In this document: piece after piece, positions 34,758 to 43,626 of the stretch
Position numbering within the stretch: the stretch's first letter is position 1
Layout of the letters: every line of letters starts with the position of its first letter
Assembly (NCBI GenBank): GCA_036488085.1
Contig: DASXHZ010000091.1
Span: 35,047 to 99,046, forward strand
Direction of reading: 5' to 3'
Length of the DNA: 64,000 nt
Source: DASXHZ01 sp036488085
GTDB taxonomy: Bacteria > Acidobacteriota > Thermoanaerobaculia > Gp7-AA8
Notes under the pieces: generated by a model
Databases searched by the model: none
What the model was told of the DNA's origin: nothing
The model's input: only the letters and a program-made list of their open reading frames with translations
Translations under genes and position numbers: made by a program

Positions 34758-36119
34758 ATGAACCGCCGCGCTTTGTTTCTCGTCGTCGTTCTCTCCTTCG
34801 GCTGCAAGCCGATCGCGGAATCGCAGACCGTGTCGCCGAGGAGCACGCAGCCGAACATCCCCGCGACCGTCAGCGCCGTGCGCCGTACGCCGGTCGTCGT
34901 CGTCGCGCACAACGTTCTCCCCTCGGTCGTGAACATCCAGAGCGAGTCGGTGATCCGGCAGCGGCAGGTCGATCCCTTCTTCGATCCGTTCGGCTTCTTC
35001 GGCGGCCGCGATCGCTCGTACACCGCGCAGTCGCTCGGCTCCGGCTTCGTCTGGTCGAGCGACGGCATCATCGTCACGAACAACCACGTCGTCGAAGGAG
35101 CGTCGAAGATCACCGTCAACTTTCAGGACGGCTCGCAGCACACCGGGAAGCTCGTCGGCGTCGATCCCGACAGCGACGTCGCCGTTCTTCGTGTCGACGC
35201 CAAGGGCCTCCCCGCCGCGCCGGTCGGGACGTCGTCCGACCTGATGATCGGCGAGACTGTCATCGCCGTCGGCAATCCGTTCGGCCTCTCCGGCACGGTC
35301 ACGACGGGCGTCGTCTCCGCCCTCGGCCGCTCCGTTCCGTCGAAAGAAGAGGGCCGCACCTTCACCGACTTCATTCAGACCGACGCGTCGATCAACCCCG
35401 GAAACTCCGGCGGACCGCTGCTCAACATCGAGGGGAAGGTCATCGGCATCAACACCGCGATCATCGCGCAGGCGCAGGGGATCGGATTCGCGATCCCGGT
35501 CGACCGCGCGAAGAAGGTCATTCAAGACCTCCTGCGCTACGGACAGGTTCACTCCGCATGGATCGGCGCCGTCACAGCGACCGTCACTCCCGAGGAGGCG
35601 AAACGCCTCGGCCTGAAGGAGGGGAAGGGGGCGCTCGTCTCGCGAGTCTTCGGCGGGTCGCCGGCGGAGGCCGCGGGACTGAAGGCGGGAGACGTCATCA
35701 CGGCGGTCGGCGATCGCGCAGTCGACTCGCGCGAGGCATTCTCGACCTACACCGCGACGGCGGCGCCGGGACAGGCGGTGCCGCTGACCGTGGTGCGCGG
35801 CAGCTCGACGACACACCCAAGCGTCCGCGCCGGCGACGTGCCGTCGAACCTCGGACTGCGGATCCTCGCGGACGTGGCCGGGATTCACGTCCAGGCGAGC
35901 GGCGGGCGCCTCGTGGTGAACGAAGTGTCTCGCGGCTCGCGCGCCGAAAAGATCGGCATCACGGCCGGCGACGTCCTGGTGGGCGTCAACGGCGTGGAAG
36001 TGACTTCCGTGAAAGATCTCAACGACGAGATCGCGAAGGTCACCGAGCGCAGCGCGTTCATCCTCGACGTCGCGCACAGCGGCACGATCTACGAGCTGAC
36101 GTTCCCGATGTCGGTGTAG
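34758..36119 (+). CDS. HtrA/DegP-type serine protease with two PDZ domains (lipoprotein)
   Basis: From ATG 34758 the product is 453 residues. MNRRALFLVVVLSFGC has a lipobox-like end (Cys16). The trypsin-like domain carries H110 (TNNHVVEGA), D140 (DPDSDVAVL) and S217 (NPGNSGGPL). Two PDZ domains follow (GGSPAEAAGLKAGDVITAVG and SRGSRAEKIGITAGDVLVGV). It degrades misfolded envelope proteins. A TAGAAT box ends 7 bp before the ATG. It is followed 11 bp later by an NtrC-type regulator, so envelope stress and regulation may be linked. Confidence 0.94.
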   Translation: MNRRALFLVVVLSFGCKPIAESQTVSPRSTQPNIPATVSAVRRTPVVVVAHNVLPSVVNIQSESVIRQRQVDPFFDPFGFFGGRDRSYTAQSLGSGFVWSSDGIIVTNNHVVEGASKITVNFQDGSQHTGKLVGVDPDSDVAVLRVDAKGLPAAPVGTSSDLMIGETVIAVGNPFGLSGTVTTGVVSALGRSVPSKEEGRTFTDFIQTDASINPGNSGGPLLNIEGKVIGINTAIIAQAQGIGFAIPVDRAKKVIQDLLRYGQVHSAWIGAVTATVTPEEAKRLGLKEGKGALVSRVFGGSPAEAAGLKAGDVITAVGDRAVDSREAFSTYTATAAPGQAVPLTVVRGSSTTHPSVRAGDVPSNLGLRILADVAGIHVQASGGRLVVNEVSRGSRAEKIGITAGDVLVGVNGVEVTSVKDLNDEIAKVTERSAFILDVAHSGTIYELTFPMSV

Positions 36120-36130
36120 CATCCCTCGCC

Positions 36131-37537
<1,407 letters not shown>

Positions 37538-37599
37538 GTTGGCCGTTGGCGATGATCGGTGGTGGGTGAAGTGCACTATGCACCGTGCGCGAGTCTACA

Positions 37600-37655
37600 T
37601 ACCTCTCCCCTCGGGAGAGGGCGGCGCGAAGCGCCGGGTGAGGGGCGTGGCTCTC
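37600..37655. repeat. CTCCCCTCGGGAGAGGG palindrome at the DUF192 start
   Basis: CTCTCCCCTCGGGAGAGGGC and GCGAAGCGCCGGGTGAGGGG belong to the same family as 183-243 and 33590-33765. In the longest frame it is translated as PLPSGEGGAKRRVRG. Confidence 0.8.
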
Positions 37656-38129
37656 GCGCTGCTCCTAATCGCTGCCTGTTCGCGAACCGCCCCCGCCCCG
37701 ACGACCACCACCGGTTCCGCAACGCCCGCCGCCGCGACCGGACCGCGGGTCGTCTTCCCCGACGGCACGGTCATTCACGTCGAGATCGCAGCGGACGACC
37801 CTACGCGCGAGCAGGGCTTGATGTTCCGCGATCAGCTTGCCGCCGACAAAGGAATGATCTTCCTCTTCGCGCAGAACGGCGTCTACCCGTTCTGGATGAA
37901 GAACACGATCATCCCGCTCGACATGATCTGGATCGACGACCAGCACCGGGTCAACTACGTCGCAAGTGACGCGCTGCCGTGCAAGGCGGACCCCTGTTCG
38001 AACTACGGCTCGTTGACGATTCCGTCGCGGTATGTGCTCGAGACCGCCGCCGGTGTCGCGAAGAGGCACAACGTCGCCGCCGGGAGCGTTTTGCGCTTCG
38101 AGGGCCTCGAAAACGTCATCGTTCGTTGA
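37638..38129 (+). CDS. DUF192 lipoprotein
   Basis: From GTG 37638 the product has 163 residues. MRGVALALLLIAAC is a compact lipoprotein signal. A longer reading from 37527 or ATG 37578 would translate the upstream palindrome. The mature part is DUF192: VFPDGTVIHVEIAADDPTRE, LMFRDQLAADKGMIFLF, FWMKNTIIPLDMIWID and SRYVLETAAGVAKRHNV. The domain is a conserved small β-barrel of unknown role in the cell envelope. The Pro/Thr linker after the Cys (APAPTTTTGSATPAAAT) is typical of lipoproteins. Confidence 0.82.
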   Translation: MRGVALALLLIAACSRTAPAPTTTTGSATPAAATGPRVVFPDGTVIHVEIAADDPTREQGLMFRDQLAADKGMIFLFAQNGVYPFWMKNTIIPLDMIWIDDQHRVNYVASDALPCKADPCSNYGSLTIPSRYVLETAAGVAKRHNVAAGSVLRFEGLENVIVR

Positions 38130-38184
38130 CCTCGGCGGGCTGCGAATAAAGTCCGGCGGGACTACCGTTCACCCTAGAGTTCCC

Positions 38185-39117
38185 ATGTTTCGCAGACGAG
38201 GCGAGAACCTCCACTCGATCTTCATTTTTCTCTTCCTGAACGTCGCGTTGTTTTTTCTCGAATATCAGGACGGGTCGCGGTTCGCGTTGCTCTTCGGCTT
38301 CGACCGCGCCTCGGTGAAAGCGGGACAGTGGTGGCGCCTCCTGACGTATCAGTTCGCGCAGACGGGCGGCGGATGGCTGTTCTTCCCGAAGCCGGTCGTC
38401 CTCTTTTTCACCCTGCTCATCCTTTATCTGATGGGAGCCGCGATCGAGGAGGAGTGGGGGACGCTCCATTTCGTCACCCTCTTCGTCATCTCGACGGTTG
38501 CCACGGCCGGCGTGGCCGCCTGGCTGAACGTCGGGCTGCTCGGGTCGTTCTTCGTCACCTATACACTGCTCTTTGTCTATGCGACGGTGTTTCCGGAGCA
38601 GACCTTTTACCTCTTCGCGGTGTTGCCGATCCGCGTTCGCTGGCTGGCGTACATCAGCGCGGCGGTGCTGGCGTGGGGAGCGGTGTTCGGCAGTCCGGCG
38701 AACATTGCGGTCGCCGCAGGATCGCTGGCCGGCTACGTCTACTTCCTCCTCCACCGCTCGCCGATGGTCAAGTTCGTGCGGCCGAAGGAAGAGGCACCAG
38801 CGCAGGCTGTGGCCGAGGTGAAGGAGAAGTCGACTGATTTCACGGCGGTGCGTAATGGGGCGCGGTTCGTCGCCATCAAGAAGGCATTCGCCGCCGGCAA
38901 CGACAACGAGATCGATCGTCTGCTCGGCCAGAGCGAGCGCGAGATCGTTCGCGGCGTGAACATCTGCCCTCCGGCCGACTACAAGCCCGACAACAGCGAC
39001 GGCTACTGCATCCGCTGCGAAGGCTTCCCGGAGTGTTCCGCGCGGTTCATCAAGATGCATCGCCCGCCCTCGGCGCACGCGGCGCCTGCAACCGGAGCGT
39101 CCGAGGTCCCCGTCTAG
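38185..39117 (+). CDS. Rhomboid-like membrane protein lacking protease residues
   Basis: The 310-residue product starts at ATG 38185. Six TM helices with WWRLLTYQFAQTGGGWLF, LYLMGAAIEEEWG and a loop (GLLGSFFVTYTLLFVYATVF) match the rhomboid fold. The position of the catalytic GxSG reads GSFFVT, and no His is seen in the last TM. It is therefore probably an inactive rhomboid-like protein. The cytosolic C-terminus has CPPADYKPDNSDGYC, then CEGFPEC, a possible metal site. It is convergent with the Q/R-rich gene across the tandem array. Confidence 0.75.
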   Translation: MFRRRGENLHSIFIFLFLNVALFFLEYQDGSRFALLFGFDRASVKAGQWWRLLTYQFAQTGGGWLFFPKPVVLFFTLLILYLMGAAIEEEWGTLHFVTLFVISTVATAGVAAWLNVGLLGSFFVTYTLLFVYATVFPEQTFYLFAVLPIRVRWLAYISAAVLAWGAVFGSPANIAVAAGSLAGYVYFLLHRSPMVKFVRPKEEAPAQAVAEVKEKSTDFTAVRNGARFVAIKKAFAAGNDNEIDRLLGQSEREIVRGVNICPPADYKPDNSDGYCIRCEGFPECSARFIKMHRPPSAHAAPATGASEVPV

Positions 39118-39195
39118 GTCTGGATGCCTTTCACGCGTTGTTGACGCCAAACCAATCAAAAACGGCATCTCGTCGCGTAAATTTTCGAGACGTCG

Positions 39196-39468
39196 CTCCG
39201 AGACCCAGTTCTAGCTCCGAGACCCAGTTACGGAGACCTAGTGAGCTAGCCCGGAGACCTAGTGAGCTAGCCCGGAGACCTAGTGAGCTAGGCCGCAGAC
39301 CTAGTGAGCTAGCCCGGAGACCTAGTGAGCTAGGCCGCAGACCTAGTGAGCTAGGCCGCAGACCTAGTGAGCTAGCCCGGAGACCTAGTGAGCTAGCCCG
39401 GAGACCTAGGAGCCTAGCCCGCAGACCTAGTGAGCTAGCTCCGAGACCTAGTGAACTAGGCTCCGCGA
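39196..39468. repeat. 21-bp tandem repeat array, about 13 units
   Basis: The unit GAGCTAGCCCGGAGACCTAGT (variant A) alternates with one carrying linked changes, GCTAGGCCGCAGACC (variant B). The central order is A A B A B B A A, with degenerate units at both edges. The array fills the 518-bp gap (39118-39635) between two convergent genes. CTAG, usually rare in bacteria, occurs twice per unit. Each strand has one reading frame through the array and the other two hit TAG. It is tail to tail with both neighbours, so it could terminate transcription or bind a protein. No spacers are present, so it is not CRISPR. The rest of the gap holds only a small hairpin near 39574-39598. Confidence 0.9.
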
Positions 39469-39635
39469 CCGCGTTCATGCGCGCTCCGATCATCCGATCG
39501 GTCGCATCTTCCAAAATCATGCACGCGCTCGCTTGACCGATCCGTTTCTGGACGCCTTGCGCGTCAGGGGCACATGCCGGTCCTCGCGGGCCGGCTGCAG
39601 CCTTGATCCTGATGGGTGACTGGCGCGGAAGGCAG

Positions 39636-40265
39636 CTACGTTGTTGACGGTGGCGGTGTCGACGGACCGCCGCCCTCTCCGCCGCCACCACCGCCGCCGC
39701 GGCGGCGTCTCCGGACGCGGCGGCGCTTGCGCGAGGCTCCCGCTTCGGCGCCTTCGGCGATTGCCGGTGGCCGGTTGCCGGCGGCGGGATTTGGCTGCTG
39801 AGGTGGATGCTGTTGCTTCGGCTGCTGTTGTTGCTGCGGGCCGCCTGGCTGTTGTTGTTTCTGAGTGCGATCGCGCCCGCCGCGACGGCGACGCTTGCGG
39901 CCGCTTTTCTGTTCACCGCCGGCGGCCGCCTGTTGCGGCTGTTGTTGCGGGCGCGGCTGTTGGCGTTGCTGGCCGCGCTCGGCGTGGGCCTGCTGCCGGC
40001 GTTCCGGGCTCTGCCCTTTGCGCTCATCCGGACGCCGGTCGCGCTGGCCGGGCCGCGGACGCTCGCGTTCCCCGCGCTCGTCGCGCTTTTGTTTCGGCGC
40101 TCCGGTCCGCTGCTCCCAGTCGCGCACTTTCTGCTGCATGAAGCGGCGCTGCTGTGCCTCGGCGCGCGCACGCGTCTCGTCGTATCCGCAATACGGACAA
40201 CGTCTCCAGCCTTCGGGATACGTCTTCTTGCAGTGCGAGCAGACAACGCTCTTCGGGAGAGGCAT
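39636..40265 (-). CDS. Zinc-ribbon protein with long Gln/Arg-rich tail
   Basis: From ATG 40265 the product is 209 residues. MPLPKSVVCSHCKKTYPEGW and RRCPYCGYDE form a zinc ribbon (CxxC...CxxC). A short helix follows, then about 150 residues of low complexity rich in Q, R, P and G (RRQQAHAERGQQRQ, KRRRRGGRD, a run of G). The C-terminus KRRRVRRRRRGGGGGGG is strongly basic, as in RNA-binding proteins. An ATG at 40283 would add six residues. No family is recognised. It diverges from the QueD-like gene. Confidence 0.7.
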   Translation of the reverse strand: MPLPKSVVCSHCKKTYPEGWRRCPYCGYDETRARAEAQQRRFMQQKVRDWEQRTGAPKQKRDERGERERPRPGQRDRRPDERKGQSPERRQQAHAERGQQRQQPRPQQQPQQAAAGGEQKSGRKRRRRGGRDRTQKQQQPGGPQQQQQPKQQHPPQQPNPAAGNRPPAIAEGAEAGASRKRRRVRRRRRGGGGGGGEGGGPSTPPPSTT

Positions 40266-40298
40266 GTCGAAATCGGCGCGCATTGTACACTTCGCGCC

Positions 40299-40892
40299 GT
40301 GGCCGACGAGGCGCGCCGGAAGACGCTCCAGACTCTCATCACGCTTGCCGAGTCGAGCAATCCGGCCGACTGCTGGGACGACTCGCGCGCCGAAGATCTG
40401 CTCCGCTCCCAGTCAAGCGCCGAGGAAGTGCGAGCGCTCGGAATGAGCGAGCAGATGATCGAGCGGGTTTTTGGAAACGCCGGCAGGATTGCCGCCGCGA
40501 CCCAGAAACATCGATACGTCGTTCGCGTCGAGGCGCGCTTCGAGGCGGCCCATTACCTGCGGGAGTACCGCGGGATCTCGGAGCCGCTGCACGGCCACTC
40601 GTACAAAGTCGAAGCCGAGCTGGCGGCGGCCGGCGGAGGCGTCGACGCCGATGCGATCGCGGTCGACTTCGTCAGCGCCAAACGAAAGCTCGAAACGCTC
40701 GCGAAGAAGCTCGACTACGGCTGTATCAACGACGTCGCGCCGTTCGATCGCCTCAACCCCTCGGCCGAGAACATCGCGCAGTGGTTCGCGAACGAGCTTG
40801 GCGCTTCGGTCGCCGGCGAGAACGCGCGCGTCGTTGCGGTCACCATCTGGGAAGGTCCGGTGAACTCCGTTCGCTATGAACAAGCTCCCTAA
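40299..40892 (+). CDS. 6-pyruvoyl-tetrahydropterin synthase/QueD-family protein, Cys to Ser variant
   Basis: The 197-residue product starts at GTG 40299. Residues 1-70 are an extra helical domain (CWDDSRAEDLLRSQSSAEEV). Residues 71-197 form the T-fold: FEAAHYLREY with zinc His85, then RGISEPLHGHSYKVEAEL with zinc His98 and His100. The catalytic Cys expected four residues before the first His of HGH is Ser94, followed by Glu95. PTPS-III enzymes also lack this Cys and use Glu, and can replace FolB in folate synthesis, so that role is possible. No queuosine genes are nearby. It overlaps the DUF1802 gene by 17 bp. Confidence 0.8.
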   Translation: MADEARRKTLQTLITLAESSNPADCWDDSRAEDLLRSQSSAEEVRALGMSEQMIERVFGNAGRIAAATQKHRYVVRVEARFEAAHYLREYRGISEPLHGHSYKVEAELAAAGGGVDADAIAVDFVSAKRKLETLAKKLDYGCINDVAPFDRLNPSAENIAQWFANELGASVAGENARVVAVTIWEGPVNSVRYEQAP

Positions 40893-41406
40893 CCACACCG
40901 CGCTGAAGGAGTGGTCGAGCGTGATCGACGCCCTCGGCAGCGGCGAGCAGGTCATCCTCATCCGCAAAGGCGGCATCGCCGATCCGAAGTTCGGCGTCGA
41001 AGCGGAGCGTTTCTACCTCTATCCGACGTTCTTTCATCAGCAGCAGAGCGAGCCGGAGGAAGTGACGATCACGCATTGGTGCGAGGTCGTTCGGAGCTGG
41101 CGCGTGAACGATCTGGAGACGCTCTATCGCCTCGAGCCGCTCGTCGTCATGTCGCGCGAGACGCTCGAGACGCGATACCGCTTCCGTCCCGACCAGGCGC
41201 TGCACGTGATCGGCGTCCGCACGCTTGCGCTGCCGCACGCGCGGACGATTCGCGTGAAGCCGGAGTACCTCGGCTGCCGGAGCTGGGTGAGCATCGACGA
41301 CGAGATCGACGTCGAAGGCTCGCTGCCTGCACTGACGGAGACGGAACTGCAGACGCGGCTGAATCGCGTACAGGCCCTATGGAGCTCGCCGCCGCGCTCT
41401 TCATGA
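40876..41406 (+). CDS. DUF1802 family protein
   Basis: The 176-residue product (MNKLPNHTALKEWSSVIDAL, then GSGEQVILIRKGGIADPKFG and FYLYPTFFHQ) matches DUF1802, a family of unknown function found in cyanobacteria and other groups. Trp and Arg residues are clustered in VVRSWRVNDLETLYRLEP. It is coupled to the upstream QueD-like gene by overlap, and the next gene starts 28 bp before its end, so all three are one transcription unit. Confidence 0.85.
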   Translation: MNKLPNHTALKEWSSVIDALGSGEQVILIRKGGIADPKFGVEAERFYLYPTFFHQQQSEPEEVTITHWCEVVRSWRVNDLETLYRLEPLVVMSRETLETRYRFRPDQALHVIGVRTLALPHARTIRVKPEYLGCRSWVSIDDEIDVEGSLPALTETELQTRLNRVQALWSSPPRSS

Positions 41407-42119
41407 TCTTCGCCGGAGGGGCGATCGCGGCGTTCGTGATGATCGCCGTGGCGATCGGACGCGGCGGAGCGCAAGGGGCCTCGCCGGAGCAGCCGCGGAT
41501 CCCCGACCGCGACCGCGTGGCCGCTTCGATTCTCTTTCGGATCCTGACGGCCGGCGGGATGCCGCCGGACGAAGCGCTCCGCGAGATCCGCCGCCGCGGC
41601 GGCATCATCGCGCCACCCGCGAGCGACATCGACATCGCGAGTTGGGGAGAGCGCTTCGCAATGCACGCGTCGCCGGAGCAGCGTCTGCAGCTCCTCGATA
41701 CCGCGGTCCAACTCGTCGCCGGAACGGGCCGTCCAATCCCTCTGGTGCAGTACGTCGACCTTCTCGACCTCAGCTTCGCGCTCGGCTTTCAGACCGATGC
41801 CCTCGCGAAGCTGCGTGAGCAGTACGGCTTCGAGTACGTCGATCACGCCAAGGCGGCAAGTCCCCGAGAGGCCGATCGCGTCGGAAGGACGAACTTCTTC
41901 ACGCGCGACGACCGCGAGCCGCGGGAATGGCTCGCTGTTCTCGGGATGGAGGGGACGCCTTCTCGCCAGCAGATCATCGTCGCGTACCGCAAACTCGTGG
42001 CGCAGCACCATCCCGACCGGTTCCACGAGGCGGAGGAGGGAGTCCGCTCCGATGCCGCCCTCCGTTTCATCGAAATCACCCGGGCCTACGAGGCCCTACT
42101 TGCTATCTACAAAGAGTAG
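41379..42119 (+). CDS. Membrane-anchored J-domain protein
   Basis: The 246-residue product has an N-terminal TM segment (MELAAALFMIFAGGAIAAFV) and a helical TerB-like middle. The C-terminal J domain (EWLAVLGMEGTPSRQQIIVA, then AQHHPDRFHEAEEG) has an intact HPD motif. The layout resembles DjlA, a membrane J-protein that recruits DnaK. It overlaps the DUF1802 gene by 28 bp. Confidence 0.82.
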   Translation: MELAAALFMIFAGGAIAAFVMIAVAIGRGGAQGASPEQPRIPDRDRVAASILFRILTAGGMPPDEALREIRRRGGIIAPPASDIDIASWGERFAMHASPEQRLQLLDTAVQLVAGTGRPIPLVQYVDLLDLSFALGFQTDALAKLREQYGFEYVDHAKAASPREADRVGRTNFFTRDDREPREWLAVLGMEGTPSRQQIIVAYRKLVAQHHPDRFHEAEEGVRSDAALRFIEITRAYEALLAIYKE

Positions 42120-42135
42120 GGCTATCATTCGCGTC

Positions 42136-42163
42136 GGGAATTCGTTGTGTTCACTGTTTGTTC
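42136..42163 (+). promoter_or_regulatory. SigR-type promoter of the ECF sigma gene
   Basis: GGGAAT (42136-42141), 18 bp, then GTTC (42160-42163) matches the GGAAT-N18/19-GTT class used by SigR/RpoE-like ECF sigma factors. The start codon is 200 bp downstream, leaving a long leader in which no riboswitch or gene was recognised. Autoregulation is inferred. Confidence 0.65.
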
Positions 42164-42363
42164 ACAACCGCTTCCAAGCAGTTCCCTCCAGTAGACCGTA
42201 GTCATACTCAAAGATAAACCTTCGAGGACGGATGTGTCCGGTGACTCAAACCCGGACTGGGATCACGCGCCTCGAACCGTAACCATCGAAGCCGCTGATG
42301 CATCTAACACTTCATGCGGCACGGGTGTTGAAGATTTTGACTCACTGACCACCGGGAGAAACC

Positions 42364-43146
42364 ATGAAAACCGCTGTAGCGAACGAGCATGAGCAGGGCT
42401 GGGACTTCGAGAAGGCAGCGATGCCTTACGTCGACTCTCTCTACAACACTGCCTACCGCATGACCCGGAACTCCGAGGACGCGGAAGAGCTCGTTCAGGA
42501 AACGTACCTCAAGGCCTACAAGTACTACGACAAGTTCGAAGAGGGAACGAACTTCAAGGCGTGGCTCTTCAAGATCATGAAGAACACGTTCATCAACAAC
42601 TACCGGAAGAAGAAGCTCACCCCTCACAAGATCGACTTCTCGGAGATCGAAGAGAGCTACGAGCGGGTCATCCAGAAGAACGCGCCGGACCTGATCAAGG
42701 ACCCGGAGAGCGACATCTTCCAGGACATGATGGATGCCGACGTGAAGCGGGCGCTCGACTCGCTTCCGCACGACTACAAGATGGTCGTGCTGCTGGCCGA
42801 CATCGAAGGCTTCTCGTACAAGGAGATCGCGGAGATCCTCGACTGCCCGGTGGGGACGGTGATGTCGCGCCTCTACCGGGGCCGCAAGATGCTGGAGCGG
42901 ACACTGCTCGAGTACGCGCGCAAGTACGGCTACATCCGCGGCGGCGCGGAGCCGGCGAAGATGCGCTCGCGCAAGGACGAGGCGAAGCCCCGCAAGAAGA
43001 AGGAAGACGGATCCGAAGAGACTGAAGTCGCGGAGCCGGAGGAGAACGAAGAGGAGTTGCTCTTCGCCGGCGACGAGGAAGAAGACGAAGAGCTCCAGGA
43101 CTTCGAAGTCGAGGAAGAAGAGGAAGAGCAGTTCGACGTCGAGTAG
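42364..43146 (+). CDS. ECF sigma factor (SigR/RpoE-like) with charged C-terminal tail
   Basis: The 260-residue product has region 2 (YVDSLYNTAYRMTRNSEDAE, then LVQETYLKAYKYYDKFEEGT) and region 4 (LPHDYKMVVLLADIEGFSYK, then EIAEILDCPVGTVMSRLYRG). It resembles actinobacterial SigR, which responds to thiol oxidation through a zinc anti-sigma factor. After region 4 an unusual tail of about 70 residues is first basic (KDEAKPRKKKEDG) and then almost all acidic (EEEEEEQFDVE). The anti-sigma gene is the next one, behind a terminator and its own copy of the promoter. Confidence 0.93.
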   Translation: MKTAVANEHEQGWDFEKAAMPYVDSLYNTAYRMTRNSEDAEELVQETYLKAYKYYDKFEEGTNFKAWLFKIMKNTFINNYRKKKLTPHKIDFSEIEESYERVIQKNAPDLIKDPESDIFQDMMDADVKRALDSLPHDYKMVVLLADIEGFSYKEIAEILDCPVGTVMSRLYRGRKMLERTLLEYARKYGYIRGGAEPAKMRSRKDEAKPRKKKEDGSEETEVAEPEENEEELLFAGDEEEDEELQDFEVEEEEEEQFDVE

Positions 43147-43312
43147 TCAGAGCACAGAACTTAGAGCGCAGAGCGCAGTGCGCAGAGAGAGCCCCGCGAG
43201 AGCGGGGCTTTCGTTTTTCTCCGCTCGCCCTCTCCGCTCCGCCCTCTCCGCTCCGCGCTCTCCGCTCCGCGCTCTCCGCTCCGCGCTCTGCCCTCTAAGT
43301 TCTGCCCTCTGA
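43143..43312. repeat. AGAGCGCAGAGCGCAG / CGCTCTCCGCTCCG repeats
   Basis: Tandem AGAGCGCAG units (43150-43190) face seven tandem CTCTCCGCTCCGC-type units (43219-43300), with a real terminator in the middle. The same family occurs at 51164-51252. No gene was seen in this gap. Confidence 0.75.
43191..43218 (+). terminator. Rho-independent terminator after the sigma gene
   Basis: GCCCCGC-GAGA-GCGGGGC (43191-43208) is followed by TTTCGTTTTT. It should separate sigma and anti-sigma transcripts. Confidence 0.88.
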
Positions 43313-43315
43313 ACA

Positions 43316-43342
43316 GGAATTCGACCCCAAGTAGGTCAGTTG
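43316..43342 (+). promoter_or_regulatory. SigR-type promoter of the anti-sigma gene
   Basis: GGAAT (43316-43320), 18 bp, then GTTG (43339-43342) is the same motif as before the sigma gene, 48 bp upstream of the ATG at 43390. Confidence 0.65.
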
Positions 43343-43389
43343 CTTGCATCGTAGGGTCGTTACTGTCGGTAGCAGGAAGGACTCCCTCG

Positions 43390-43626
43390 ATGGGTTGCGA
43401 CGACGTCAGACGCGTCATCTACTTTTTTCTCGATGACTCTCTCGCCGAATCAAAGAAGCAGGACATAGGCAGGCATCTCGATCGTTGTCCCGAATGCGGG
43501 CAGCGAGCGCGAATCTCCAAGCGGATTCGCGAGTTTTTCCGGCGGCGCATGCAACAGATTCCGGCGCCGGAGCGCTTCAAGACTCGGCTCACACGGTCGA
43601 TTCGCGCCATTCGTGTAGAGCTTTGA
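43390..43626 (+). CDS. Zinc-binding anti-sigma factor (RsrA/ZAS-like)
   Basis: The 78-residue product has C3, H29, C33 and C36 (HLDRCPEC), the H-x3-C-x2-C signature of ZAS anti-sigma factors, with C3 as the extra Cys. In Streptomyces RsrA, oxidation of these thiols releases zinc and frees SigR. The product is short, without a TM segment, so sensing is cytoplasmic. The partner is the ECF sigma at 42364. A TTGA overlap couples it to the ITPase-like gene. Confidence 0.88.
   Translation: MGCDDVRRVIYFFLDDSLAESKKQDIGRHLDRCPECGQRARISKRIREFFRRRMQQIPAPERFKTRLTRSIRAIRVEL

Noticed and set aside
39196..39468. CRISPR array
   Set aside because: Units are contiguous without unique spacers, and no cas genes are present.
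39033..39536. Frame encoding RRPSELA repeats across the tandem array
   Set aside because: It starts inside another gene in a different frame, has no ribosome-binding site, and exists only because a 21-bp unit keeps any stop-free frame open.
39131..40360. Long minus-strand frame with SSLGLRA repeats
   Set aside because: It overlaps the zinc-ribbon gene out of frame and has no recognisable domain. It is the antisense reading of the array.
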